Shown here one piece after another: positions 45,548-53,892 of a stretch of 64,000 nt of DNA (the stretch's first letter is position 1; each line of letters opens with the position of its first letter). The notes under the pieces were generated by a model. It ran no database searches. It worked only from the letters and a program-made list of their open reading frames with translations, and was not told the origin of the DNA. A program made the translations under genes and the position numbers. The DNA is from Vampirovibrio chlorellavorus (GTDB lineage: Bacteria > Cyanobacteriota > Vampirovibrionia > Vampirovibrionales > Vampirovibrionaceae), in the NCBI GenBank assembly GCA_903866275.1, contig CAIPMU010000003.1:91972-155971 (forward strand). The letters are read 5' to 3'.

Positions 45548-47020
45548 ATGCCATCCGTCACTGAAACCACCCCGTCCAATCAGGCCACCCGCCAGGAGAA
45601 AGATTCTCTGGGCTATAAGGACGTCCCCGCTGATGTGTATTACGGGATTCAAACCCTGCGCGGCAAGGAAAACTTCCCTATTTCCGGGCTGACCGTGGCC
45701 CAAATGATGCCCGAGCAAATCCGTGCCTTTGGCTGGGTGAAAAAAGCCACGGCCAAAACCAACATGGAGCTGGGCCTGCTGAATTCAAAGGATGCGGCCA
45801 ACAACAAAGCCATCGGGGAAGCCTTGATGAGCGCCGCCGATGAGCTGATTGCGGGCAAGTTCAACGACCAGTTTGTGGTGGATGTGTATCAAGGTGGCAC
45901 CGGCACGTCCAATCACATGAACGCCAACGAAGTGCTGGCCAACCGCGCCACCGAACTGCTGGGCGGCAAGCTGGGCGAGTACCGGGTGCACCCCAACGAT
46001 CACGCCAACGCGGGGCAATCCACCAATGATGTGACGCCGACCGTGATGCGCCTGACCTTTCTGTCCATGCACGGGCCCTTGATGCAATCCATTCAGACCT
46101 TTGAGCAAGCCTTGCGCAACAAAAGTGAAGCATTCAAACATGTGCTCATTCCCGGACGCACCCACATGCAAGATGCCGTTCCCCTGACCTTGGGCCAGCA
46201 GTTTGGCGCTTACGCCAACGCCATCGCCGATGCCGCCGAGAACGTGGTGTTTGCCAGCCAGCGCCTGCATGCCATTGGCTTGGGGGCCTCCGCTTTAGGG
46301 ACTGGCCTGAACACGCACCCCAAGTATCGGGAAGTGGTCACACGCCATCTGGCCGATATTTCCGGTTTCCCGCTGCGGCAAGCCAAGGATTACTTCCAGG
46401 CCACCAGCAGCTTTGGCCTGTTTGGCGATTACTCCGCCGCCTTGCGTAGCGTGGCGCTGGAGATGGAAAAGATTGCCCATGACATCAAGTTGTACTCCAT
46501 GGGCCCCTGCACCGGTCTGGCCGAAATCAGCATTCCCGACTGGCAACCGGGTTCTTCGATCATGCCTGGCAAGGTGAACCCCATATACCCCGAGTTGATG
46601 GATCAGCTCTCCTATATTGTGCAAGGCAACGACCACACCATTTCGCTCTGTGTGCAAAACGGCCAGTTGCAACTGAACATCATGATGCCCACCATTCTGT
46701 TGAAAATGACCGAATCCATGCGGGTGTTGACCAATGCCCTGCCCGTATTTGCGACCAAGTTGATTGACGGCGTACAGGCCAATCCGGCCATTGCCCAATA
46801 CCGTCTGGAAAACAGCGCCCAGATGGTGACTGCCCTGAACCCCATTATTGGTTACGAGATGGCTGCCCAAGTCGCCAAAAAGGTGAACAAGGAAGGCAAG
46901 AGCGTCCCCGATGCGGTGATCGAGTTGGGCATCAAGGATAAGCAAGGCAACTTGCTCACCCGCGAGCGTCTGAGCGACGTGCTGTCTGCCGAAGCCATGA
47001 CCGAGCCGCCCAAAGCCTAG
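45548..47020 (+). CDS. aspA: Aspartate ammonia-lyase (fumarase/aspartase superfamily)
   Basis: The 490-residue enzyme converts aspartate to fumarate and ammonia, or the reverse. Segments typical of AspA are VPADVYYGIQTLRGKENFPIS, QFVVDVYQGGTGTS, DAVPLTLGQQF, GLGASALGTGLNT, and the superfamily signature GSSIMPGKVNP. The pattern is closer to aspartase than to FumC, but in vitro assay would decide. GAGGAG precedes the ATG at 45548. A perfect terminator follows. Confidence 0.85.
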   Translation: MPSVTETTPSNQATRQEKDSLGYKDVPADVYYGIQTLRGKENFPISGLTVAQMMPEQIRAFGWVKKATAKTNMELGLLNSKDAANNKAIGEALMSAADELIAGKFNDQFVVDVYQGGTGTSNHMNANEVLANRATELLGGKLGEYRVHPNDHANAGQSTNDVTPTVMRLTFLSMHGPLMQSIQTFEQALRNKSEAFKHVLIPGRTHMQDAVPLTLGQQFGAYANAIADAAENVVFASQRLHAIGLGASALGTGLNTHPKYREVVTRHLADISGFPLRQAKDYFQATSSFGLFGDYSAALRSVALEMEKIAHDIKLYSMGPCTGLAEISIPDWQPGSSIMPGKVNPIYPELMDQLSYIVQGNDHTISLCVQNGQLQLNIMMPTILLKMTESMRVLTNALPVFATKLIDGVQANPAIAQYRLENSAQMVTALNPIIGYEMAAQVAKKVNKEGKSVPDAVIELGIKDKQGNLLTRERLSDVLSAEAMTEPPKA

Positions 47021-47047
47021 TCGATTGGATAGCTGTTTTGCAAACGG

Positions 47048-47081
47048 AAGCGCCTCGATTGTTCACAATCGAGGCGCTTTT
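47048..47081 (+). terminator. Intrinsic terminator after aspA
   Basis: AAGCGCCTCGATTG and CAATCGAGGCGCTTTT form a 14-bp perfect stem with a four-base loop, 27 bases after the stop codon. It may also serve the minus-strand gene that ends at 47103. Confidence 0.88.
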
Positions 47082-47102
47082 GAAGCCAGGTTGCGTTTTT
47101 CT

Positions 47103-48188
47103 CTATCGCGCGTGGGCGATTTGATGGGGTGGATTGAGGCCCAGTTCAATAATCACCGGCAGGTGATCCGAGCCCACAAAGGGGCCGGTTTTGCGGGAGT
47201 ATACGGCCAGTTGCGGACTGATCAGGACATGATCGATGGGGATGGTCATGAGATTCGTGATCAAGGTGGGTGATTCTTTCAGACCAATGGCGGGCATGAT
47301 CATGGGCCAACTGGGTTGCAGGCCAAACCCGAGCTGGCTGTCTCGCAGGCCGGTGCTTTGCGTGAGCTGGTGAAATTCCACCGACCACGGGGTGGTGTTT
47401 AAATCGCCCACGATGATCAGGTTTTTCCCGAGATGAGGCCGTTCTTTTTCCCACACGCTGAAGCTGTTTTGCAGCCATTCCAGATGGGACGGCATAATGG
47501 GGGAAGCCGGATGGGCCACCAGGATCGTCACGGGTTCTCCACCCATGCGGACTTGCGCGATAATGTTGGCCTGATTGCTCACCTTGCGGGTGGCGCTGGT
47601 AAAGACCAGTTGGGTATGACTCAGGGGGATTTTACTGTAGAGCCCAATGTGCCCCCGTCCGGCAAAGCGATACGGGTACTTGCGAAATACACCGGACTGT
47701 TCCAGTTTGGCTTGCCAGGGCTCGGTATATTCCACCAGATCAATGATGTCGGGGTCGTTGGCTCGAATGGCTTCAATCACGCCATCCACGTTGTGGTTGA
47801 TCATGCCAAACAGATTGCTGTGCATCAGCTTGAGATGCCCTTTGGTGGCCGGTGTCACCTGCCCTTCATGCAGGGGCATATAGTAGGGCGCAATCACCGC
47901 CAGATTCAGTCCGGCAAAAAAGGTGAGCACGGCAAGGCTAACGCGACTTTCCAGGCCAATGGGCTCCTTCCTGCTGGATTTTTTACAATAGGCAAGGCTG
48001 GCTAGCACAAAGGCAAATAGCTGAATGGCGAGATACTGCACCCGGAAGTGCGTAGTCAGGCTCCACAGCCAGCCCTTATCGCCCATGAGGGCCATGATGG
48101 TGAAGATAAAAGTGAGAAACAGGACGAGATTCAGGAAGAATCGAAAGATGCCAAACACCAGTTTCAATGGCCAGAATAGTGAAAACAT
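47103..48188 (-). CDS. Membrane-anchored endonuclease/exonuclease/phosphatase-family protein
   Basis: The 361-residue protein has three hydrophobic segments in the first 115 residues (about 5-32, 45-66, 80-105), then an EEP-fold domain with HSNLFGMINHN, VEYTE, IIVGDLNTTPWS, IPIDHVLISP and GSDHLPVIIEL, the metal- and catalysis-linked motifs of the DNase I-like superfamily. Such YafD-like proteins act as phosphatases or nucleases; the substrate is unknown. It is divergent from the M16 operon and shares the intergenic region. Confidence 0.88.
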   Translation of the reverse strand: MFSLFWPLKLVFGIFRFFLNLVLFLTFIFTIMALMGDKGWLWSLTTHFRVQYLAIQLFAFVLASLAYCKKSSRKEPIGLESRVSLAVLTFFAGLNLAVIAPYYMPLHEGQVTPATKGHLKLMHSNLFGMINHNVDGVIEAIRANDPDIIDLVEYTEPWQAKLEQSGVFRKYPYRFAGRGHIGLYSKIPLSHTQLVFTSATRKVSNQANIIAQVRMGGEPVTILVAHPASPIMPSHLEWLQNSFSVWEKERPHLGKNLIIVGDLNTTPWSVEFHQLTQSTGLRDSQLGFGLQPSWPMIMPAIGLKESPTLITNLMTIPIDHVLISPQLAVYSRKTGPFVGSDHLPVIIELGLNPPHQIAHAR

Positions 48189-48334
48189 AATGGATTCAAA
48201 AACCTTCTATCACAGGATCTTCTATCACTTGCGACTACCCGGAACCGTTCGGATCAAGTGTAGAGCATCGGGAGTCACTCTCAGCGGGGTAAATATTCGA
48301 GTTTCAAGATAGGGGGTGTAAAACAGGTTTGATT

Positions 48335-48362
48335 TTTTCAGGTGATTACACTTCAGTATAAT
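48335..48362 (+). promoter_or_regulatory. Promoter with consensus -10 for the M16 operon
   Basis: A perfect TATAAT at 48357-48362 follows TTTTCA (48335) by 16 bases. Transcription would start near 48369, exactly at the 5' arm of the leader structure described next. The -35 match is weak. Confidence 0.6.
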
Positions 48363-48367
48363 CCTTT

Positions 48368-48471
48368 ATTGGTTTTTCGGGCGAGGGGTTCTTTAAAGGG
48401 GAAAGCTTAGCCCGCCAACCCGTGAAGGCTGAAATCCCCAGAGGTAGCCGGATGATGACTATAAAACCAAT
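48368..48471 (+). ncRNA. Structured 5' leader RNA (riboswitch-like) before the M16 peptidase genes
   Basis: Nine-base arms ATTGGTTTT (48368-48376) and AAAACCAAT (48463-48471) pair perfectly and enclose 86 bases with further pairing options: GGGGA...TCCCC, TTAGCC...GGCTGA, and two competing ones (CGGGC/GCCCG, GGGTT/AACCC) that could form a pseudoknot. The likely start of transcription coincides with the 5' arm. The leader is about 210 bases long before the CDS at 48581. I could not match it to a known riboswitch class; TPP, cobalamin, c-di-GMP and c-di-AMP core motifs are absent or incomplete. It is called an RNA on structure and position only. Confidence 0.45.
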
Positions 48472-48580
48472 CGCCTCCCTAAAATTGTTGGATGATTCTT
48501 AATGCAGGGGCATGTGTGGAGGCATTTTTCAGACCGGATTGGGTTTCATATACGCAACTGTATAGGAAGATGTGTATTCC

Positions 48581-50131
48581 ATGATTTCACCCACCCCAAA
48601 TACCCCTTATACCAGTATCAGCAATTCGGGCTCCCCTGCATTCCCCTTGCCAGGGGCAGGCTTTGTGCCAGAGCCTGTCGGGTTTAATCCCGTAGCCGCC
48701 AACGCGCCTTCGGCACAGCTTCCCGCTGCAGCCTTGATCCCTCCCTTGCTGACTCAGACTTATACCTCGCCGTCCGGCTATCCTCTGACGCTGTTTACCC
48801 TGCCGAATGGCCACCGGTTGATGGTGGAACAGCGCCCCACTGATTTTATCGCGGTACGCACCTATGTGAATGCCGGTTCGGTGATGGAAAACGCCATTGT
48901 ACCGAGTCCGCTCTACGCCAATAGCGGTCTACCCTCCGGCATTGCTCACCTGGACGAGCATGCCCACTTTCTGGCCACCCAGAACTTCCCGCGGAAGAAT
49001 ACATGGACTCAGGCTGCCAGCCGTTTGGGTTTAAACTGGAATGCGAGTACCAGCGATGAAATCATACAGCACAAGTTGTTTTTCAATCGGGAAGATTTGC
49101 CGTCGGCCCTGAAGCTGCATGCCGAAAGCGTGTTGCGGCCTTACTACAACGCGACGGATCTACAGCAAGAAAAAAATAATGTGCTCAATGAATTTATGTA
49201 CAGCATGGTTGCTCCTTCACAAAAGATGAATGATCAATTCACTGCCTTGATGTTGGATCGCCCTGATCGTCAAACGCTGGGTTCGCCGGCGGATGTGTTA
49301 GGAACCACACCTGCGGATATGCAACGTTTTCATAATATGGCTTATCTCCCCACAAATTTAGTGACATTAGTGACGGGCAAGGTTGATCCCCAACAGATTT
49401 TGAATCAGCTGGCACCGGATTTGCTGAGCAATCCGGCGCAACGACCGGCACAGGCGGGCGTACTACCTCCCCACTCCGCTTTGCGCTTGGCGCTGAAACC
49501 TGGAGAAGTGAAAGTCAGCACGGTGACTGATCCACAATTGAATAATGAGGTGGTCTGGATGGGTTTCCCCGCCCCTCCGTGGGGCAATTATCGAGAGCGT
49601 ATGGCCATGGAATTTTTGTCGGATATGATCGGAAATAGTGCGGTATCTGTGATAAAAAAAACTCTGGTTGATCAATCAGGTTTGGCCACTTTTGCTTATA
49701 TGGAGTATTCGCCCAGGAAAGAAATCGGGTTTGTGAATTTGAAATTGGTGACACCACTGGGTCAATCGCAGCAAGCAGCCAGTGCTTCGTTGAATCAGGT
49801 GGCGCATTTCAGCGAGCGGTTAATTGCTGACGAGCAGTTGACCCAAACGCGTCAAGCCCTGATTCAGCAGTTCAAAGAAAAGATGGCCCATTCCAATCAG
49901 CCCAGCAATCTGCTGGGGGAGGCTGCTGTAACGAATAGCTTGCCCTATGTCCTGAATTATGAGCAGTTGGCCAATCAGATCACCGCAGAAGACCTGCGGG
50001 CGGTGGCTCAAAAATACCTGACCCCCAACCGGTATGCGCTGGTCTATGGCTTGCCGGAACCGAAAGCGGGCCAGACTCCCAATCCGTTTAATCCTGCCGC
50101 CACTGCGGTTTCGGCTGGCGGTGCCCAATGA
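48581..50131 (+). CDS. M16-family zinc metallopeptidase, catalytic subunit
   Basis: The 516-residue protein has the inverted zinc motif HLDEH (H123, E126, H127) and the distal zinc ligand Glu204 in NVLNEFMYSM, 76 residues on, as expected for M16. A long Pro/Ser-rich N-terminal region (about 60 residues) precedes the domain and shows no signal peptide. The C-terminal M16 lobe follows. The ATG at 48581 has AGGAAG 11 bases upstream; a GTG at 48572 is too close to it. The next gene codes for the non-catalytic partner, overlapping by ATGA. Confidence 0.88.
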   Translation: MISPTPNTPYTSISNSGSPAFPLPGAGFVPEPVGFNPVAANAPSAQLPAAALIPPLLTQTYTSPSGYPLTLFTLPNGHRLMVEQRPTDFIAVRTYVNAGSVMENAIVPSPLYANSGLPSGIAHLDEHAHFLATQNFPRKNTWTQAASRLGLNWNASTSDEIIQHKLFFNREDLPSALKLHAESVLRPYYNATDLQQEKNNVLNEFMYSMVAPSQKMNDQFTALMLDRPDRQTLGSPADVLGTTPADMQRFHNMAYLPTNLVTLVTGKVDPQQILNQLAPDLLSNPAQRPAQAGVLPPHSALRLALKPGEVKVSTVTDPQLNNEVVWMGFPAPPWGNYRERMAMEFLSDMIGNSAVSVIKKTLVDQSGLATFAYMEYSPRKEIGFVNLKLVTPLGQSQQAASASLNQVAHFSERLIADEQLTQTRQALIQQFKEKMAHSNQPSNLLGEAAVTNSLPYVLNYEQLANQITAEDLRAVAQKYLTPNRYALVYGLPEPKAGQTPNPFNPAATAVSAGGAQ

Positions 50132-51597
50132 GCGTGAATATGACTACTTCATCCTATTATCCGAATCATTACGCGGCTTCTTTCTATGCGCCAGCCACCC
50201 CTTATGCCGCAACAACGCTCAGCAACACGGGGAACGGTGTTTCATCGCTGGGGTTACCGGCCGGGCCGCAAGGTCCCTCGGGGGCCTCTAGCTTTGCCCA
50301 AAGCACCCTTCAGAAGTCCATCTTGTCTAACGGGACACCCGGATATTTCCTGCAAACACCCGGAGCGCAAAAAAGTGCGGTCTTGCTCGCGTTTCCGCTT
50401 GCGGCCCTGCCCCCGGAATTATCCGGCTTGCTATGCAGTCTGCTCACCGGTGGTTCTCCCAGTACCAAGCGTCAAATGGAAGCTTTGGAACGGCAAGGTA
50501 TTCAACTCACGGTGAGTTCTAATTCCGGCCAGTGCACGGTGCAAGCCGAAGCGCCCGTGGGTAAAGAGGCGGACATGCTATCTGCCCTGCAAACGGTATT
50601 GACCCGTCCGGTGGTGGATCCGGCGACGTTTAATACCCTGAAGTCGCAGTTCAAGATGGCCGCTCAGAGCAACATCAATAATTTGGATGCCCAACTGGAA
50701 AACCGGATGGCGCAGCGGTTGTTTGGGCCCAATCACCCCGTTTCCAAAACGCCACAGGCGGCAATGGCCGAGTACGACAATCAAACGCTGTCGGGGGTGA
50801 TGGCTTATCAGCCTGCGCTCCTTCAGCTCCTCCGTCAGGGGCAGGCGATGATGGTTTCGCCTCTGCCTGCTGACAATCAGCGCCAGTTGCTGGATGCTGC
50901 GGTAAGCCAGCTTAGCCTGAATGCGTCGCCTGCCCAGCCAAGCCCTACCGACTGGCCCCCGGAGCGGATGGCGCCTGGGCTGTCTCGTCCGGTTTTACTC
51001 CCCACCACTGTGGCCCCGAGGGCTATGATTAAAGTGCTCTGGCAGGCCCCTGATCAGCGGGATCCGGATTTTCCGGCGTTTACGTTGATTGATCACATTT
51101 TAAATTCCTCATCGACCTATTCGTTTTTTAATATCTTACGCACCCGTGATGCTTTGGTGTATGGGATGAAAGAGGGCACCCCCGCTTATCGTTTCTCACA
51201 AGGACAAGCCTTTTCGGTGGGGGCCGAGGTCGATTTTCCAAAGATTACACAAGCCCTGAATGATATTCGTGAGTTGACCCAAGCCCTGTGTCAGGGTCGC
51301 GTTTCGGCGGAAGAGTTGCAGGCTGCTCAACGTACGGTTCTGCTGGGAATGCGTCAGTGTGGTGAAACTTCCAGTGGTGTGCTGGAGCTGTATTCGCGCC
51401 GACTGAGCCGCAAGGGGGCCCCAGTCCCTTCGCTGGATGAAGTGCAGGCGGCCCTGAACCGTGTCACCCTCGACGATATTCAGCGGGTGGCCAACCGGAT
51501 TTTTAATAACCCAAACAGTTTGTCCCTGTTGGGGGTGGCCGCGCCCTTGCCTGTCTTGCAGCAAACCTTCCCCGGTCAGCCACTGGAAAGCGTCTGA
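50128..51597 (+). CDS. M16-family protein lacking the zinc motif (partner subunit)
   Basis: The 489-residue protein shows M16 folds but no HxxEH motif. In the C-terminal half it has the Arg/Tyr pair motif RTRDALVYGM, which in heterodimeric M16 proteases is supplied by the inactive subunit to the active site of the other. A Gly/Pro/Ala-rich N-terminal region of about 55 residues has no signal peptide. Overlap of its ATG with the stop of the catalytic gene indicates coupling. The pair probably makes one clamshell peptidase; its substrate is unknown. Confidence 0.85.
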   Translation: MSVNMTTSSYYPNHYAASFYAPATPYAATTLSNTGNGVSSLGLPAGPQGPSGASSFAQSTLQKSILSNGTPGYFLQTPGAQKSAVLLAFPLAALPPELSGLLCSLLTGGSPSTKRQMEALERQGIQLTVSSNSGQCTVQAEAPVGKEADMLSALQTVLTRPVVDPATFNTLKSQFKMAAQSNINNLDAQLENRMAQRLFGPNHPVSKTPQAAMAEYDNQTLSGVMAYQPALLQLLRQGQAMMVSPLPADNQRQLLDAAVSQLSLNASPAQPSPTDWPPERMAPGLSRPVLLPTTVAPRAMIKVLWQAPDQRDPDFPAFTLIDHILNSSSTYSFFNILRTRDALVYGMKEGTPAYRFSQGQAFSVGAEVDFPKITQALNDIRELTQALCQGRVSAEELQAAQRTVLLGMRQCGETSSGVLELYSRRLSRKGAPVPSLDEVQAALNRVTLDDIQRVANRIFNNPNSLSLLGVAAPLPVLQQTFPGQPLESV

Positions 51598-51642
51598 TTG
51601 TATAAACTGACTGCATTAATCTGACTGAATTAAACTGGCGGA

Positions 51643-53073
51643 TTAAAATTCGCTTGGGAAATCTTCGCTTTCCAACGTTTGTTCCCAGAGCCAAGCTTCT
51701 TCTGCGGTGTCAAATGCGCTCTCATCTGCTGGATCTGCCATTGACCCATCAGCGGCATGGATCGCGGGCGACTCTGCTTCCGATTGGAAGTGTAAGGCGG
51801 CCTGTAGCTCAAACAGCAGCTGCGCTTCGGTTTTGGGTTGCTGACTTTGGTTCCTGAGGTACACCACCGCGCCTTCCCTCGGAAGGTGATGGCTCAGCCA
51901 CCGGGAAATCAGCCTCGATTCCTCATGCATGGCTTTGGCGATATTGCCATTTTGCACTGTAAAGGCCGGATTGATAGTGCCTGAGGCCTCGGCCATGGCG
52001 TGACAGGCACGCGCCACAATGTCTGCCAGTGGCGTGGTAAGGCTTCCCTGAAATGGCCCCAGATCTCTGTCGCTGGGTATGGGGGCTTGCCTGTGGCCCT
52101 CCACACTTAGTGGAATGTCAGGCGAGGCGTCGGTTAGCTGCAAGTCGGTTAGGGAAAGCGTAACGTTCTCCCAGTGCGCGGGTTGCCCGTGGATGACGGT
52201 CAAAATGCGCCGGGTTGCCGGTTGCGTGTCTGGCAGGACAATCAGACAGTGGTGTTCTTCCAGTGCGCGGCGCAGCACATACTGTTGCAGTTGCAGCCGC
52301 TCCATCAGTTCCCATTGTTGCTGCAGGGCCGCTGCTTTTTCAAATTGCGTGGTCTCAATGTAGGCGTCCCGCTTGGCAATTAGCCCCTCCACTGCATTCG
52401 AGGGCTGTTGATCCAGATACCTTAAAAAGTCCGTCACGCTCTCGCGGTAGGCATCCGGGGTGATGCGGCTGGCGCACGGGCCACTGCAAAAGCCCAGCTG
52501 ATACTGCATGCACGGGCTGTTTTGCTGCTGGTGTTGCGCGAATGTTTTTTCGCCGCAATCGCGCAGTTTGAACACCCGGTTGAGGATTTCCAGTTTGTAG
52601 CGCAGGATGGCTTTGCCCGCGAAGGGGCCAAAATAGGCCGCGCTGGGGTCTTCGGTATCGCTGACCTCGCTGATGCGCGGGAACGCCTGATTCAGCGAGA
52701 CTTTCAGGAAGACCATGCTTTTGAAATCTTTGATTTTCTTGTTAAAAAACGGCAGGTGCGTTTTGATCAAGCGCGCTTCCAGCAGCAGCGCCTCCAGTTC
52801 GGAGCCCACTACGGTGACATCGATTTGCGCCACCTGTTTCATCATGGCCGCAATTTTGGTAGGCAACCGCGATTGCTTCTGGAAGTAGCTGCGCAACCGG
52901 TGCCGCAGGTTTTTGGCCTTGCCAATATACAGAATTTCCCCCGCCTGCGTTTTCATAAAGTACACGCCCGGACGAGTGGGGTAATCCTTCAGTTTTTCCC
53001 GATCGAACAGCAGCCCCGCACGGGGGCGCTTGCTGCGGCTGCGTTTGGGTGAATCAGTTTTAATTTCAGGCAA
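51643..53073 (-). CDS. UvrC-like protein without the C-terminal nuclease half
   Basis: The 476-residue protein has a GIY-YIG nuclease domain (PGVYFMKTQAGEILYIGKAKNLRHRLRSYF; conserved Glu in EALLLEARLIK), the UvrC Cys cluster (CGEKTF, then CMQYQLGFCSGPC), a UVR-type UvrB-contact segment (about residues 215-250) and then a unique tail of about 200 residues rich in acid residues. The RNase H-like 5'-incision domain and helix-hairpin-helix repeats of full UvrC (about 600 residues) are absent. It resembles the Cho-type UvrC homologue in architecture but keeps the Cys cluster. Full-length UvrC may be elsewhere in the genome. Confidence 0.82.
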   Translation of the reverse strand: MPEIKTDSPKRSRSKRPRAGLLFDREKLKDYPTRPGVYFMKTQAGEILYIGKAKNLRHRLRSYFQKQSRLPTKIAAMMKQVAQIDVTVVGSELEALLLEARLIKTHLPFFNKKIKDFKSMVFLKVSLNQAFPRISEVSDTEDPSAAYFGPFAGKAILRYKLEILNRVFKLRDCGEKTFAQHQQQNSPCMQYQLGFCSGPCASRITPDAYRESVTDFLRYLDQQPSNAVEGLIAKRDAYIETTQFEKAAALQQQWELMERLQLQQYVLRRALEEHHCLIVLPDTQPATRRILTVIHGQPAHWENVTLSLTDLQLTDASPDIPLSVEGHRQAPIPSDRDLGPFQGSLTTPLADIVARACHAMAEASGTINPAFTVQNGNIAKAMHEESRLISRWLSHHLPREGAVVYLRNQSQQPKTEAQLLFELQAALHFQSEAESPAIHAADGSMADPADESAFDTAEEAWLWEQTLESEDFPSEF

Positions 53074-53400
53074 GGCGACGACGGACTCCGGGGAAAGTCA
53101 GGACGATTGCTCCATTATAGCCGCATACCCGCTCAGCAGTGAGAGTCTAGGTGTGCTGGAAAACTGAAAACAGAAGCGGTTCAATTAAAGTTGAGTGAGG
53201 GAGTACTATGGCGCTTTTTTGATCTTAAGAGTAATTGCAGCTGGAGCTTTATAACTAGTAAGACTTGTTATAACAAAACATTATATTTACAAAACGTTGC
53301 AAAAAAGTTGTGAGTCTCGGATTCTGCTGTCAGAATAAGCTAATCCAGAGGCCAAACAAAAAAGACCCTCTGTGAGTGTTAATTAAATAGGGAGTTAAAA
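53074..53400. other. AT-rich intergenic region with inverted repeat
   Basis: Between the UvrC-like gene (minus) and the mini-ORF (plus) lies an AT-rich region. TTATAAC (53249-53255) and GTTATAA (53267-53273) form an inverted repeat with 11-base spacer. TTGTGA and AGAATA spaced 18 bases apart (near 53312-53341) could be the promoter of the mini-ORF, but the match is weak. Confidence 0.35.
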
Positions 53401-53478
53401 ATGGTTTATATCTATATGAAAATAGTCCTCGATATTTTATACGTTGTCATCGAGGCTATTCATCAAATTTATTCTTAA
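53401..53478 (+). CDS. Hydrophobic 25-residue mini-protein
   Basis: ATG at 53401 opens a 25-codon frame ending in TAA: MVYIYMKIVLDILYVVIEAI followed by HQIYS. AGGGAG lies 7-8 bases before the start, and a terminator hairpin with a T-run lies 22 bases after the stop, so the unit looks like a complete small gene. The peptide is mostly Val/Ile/Leu/Tyr with single Lys, Asp and Glu, as in a short membrane helix. Small hydrophobic peptides of this size include type I toxins and membrane-protein modulators; neither is shown here. The surrounding DNA is AT-rich compared with neighbouring genes. Confidence 0.5.
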   Translation: MVYIYMKIVLDILYVVIEAIHQIYS

Positions 53479-53499
53479 TCCACCAAAAAACAGATTCTC

Positions 53500-53523
53500 A
53501 AGCACTCCGAAAGGGGTGCTTTT
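53500..53523 (+). terminator. Intrinsic terminator after the mini-ORF
   Basis: AAGCACTCC and GGGGTGCTT (one G-U pair) close a GAAA tetraloop and run into TT-C-TTT. GAAA is a favoured tetraloop. Confidence 0.75.
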
Positions 53524-53638
53524 CTTTCTCTATTATGCAATTAAGTTGGACAAATTGACAAGGTCAACTACCAAGGCTGATACAAAAATGAACATAATAA
53601 GTTGCATTGTGACGTCTCAAATGCTTTTGATACCCAAC

Positions 53639-53667
53639 AAAAAGCTTCCTGCGAGAGGAAGCTTTAA
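53639..53667 (-). terminator. Intrinsic terminator after tRNA-Leu
   Basis: AAAGCTTCCT and AGGAAGCTTT form a 10-bp stem with loop GCGAG. On the minus strand the hairpin ends in five T, and it starts a few bases past the 3' end of the tRNA gene. Confidence 0.85.
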
Positions 53668-53674
53668 AGTCGTT

Positions 53675-53758
53675 TGGTGCCGGTGGCCAGAGTCGAACTG
53701 GCATACCCGAAGGCGGTCGATTTTGAGTCGACTGCGTCTACCATTTCGCCACACCGGC
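53675..53758 (-). tRNA. tRNA-Leu (anticodon CAA), CCA encoded
   Basis: The minus strand forms acceptor GCCGGTG/CACCGGC, D arm with GTGGCGAAATGGTAGACGC, anticodon arm GTCGA-CTCAAAA-TCGAC with anticodon CAA, a class II variable arm and T arm GCCAG-TTCGACT-CTGGC. The 3' end reads ACCA in the DNA, unlike the tRNA-Ser at 14064. It decodes UUG. Confidence 0.96.
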
Positions 53759-53892
53759 ATGAGAATGAGGGAACTGGAAACGAGAAAAGTAGTGTAGCAC
53801 CCTTGTGCAAGGGTTTCAACCCAAAAAACTGAACTTTATTTCAGCACGCCAAGGGCTTAGATATGCTCCACTTCACCCTAACCCCGAAAGCC

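Noticed and set aside
48368..48471. Assignment of the M16 leader to c-di-GMP, c-di-AMP or cobalamin riboswitch
   Set aside because: Single short similarities (such as GGTAGCCGG or GGGGAAAGC) were seen, but the ordered core motifs of each class are missing.
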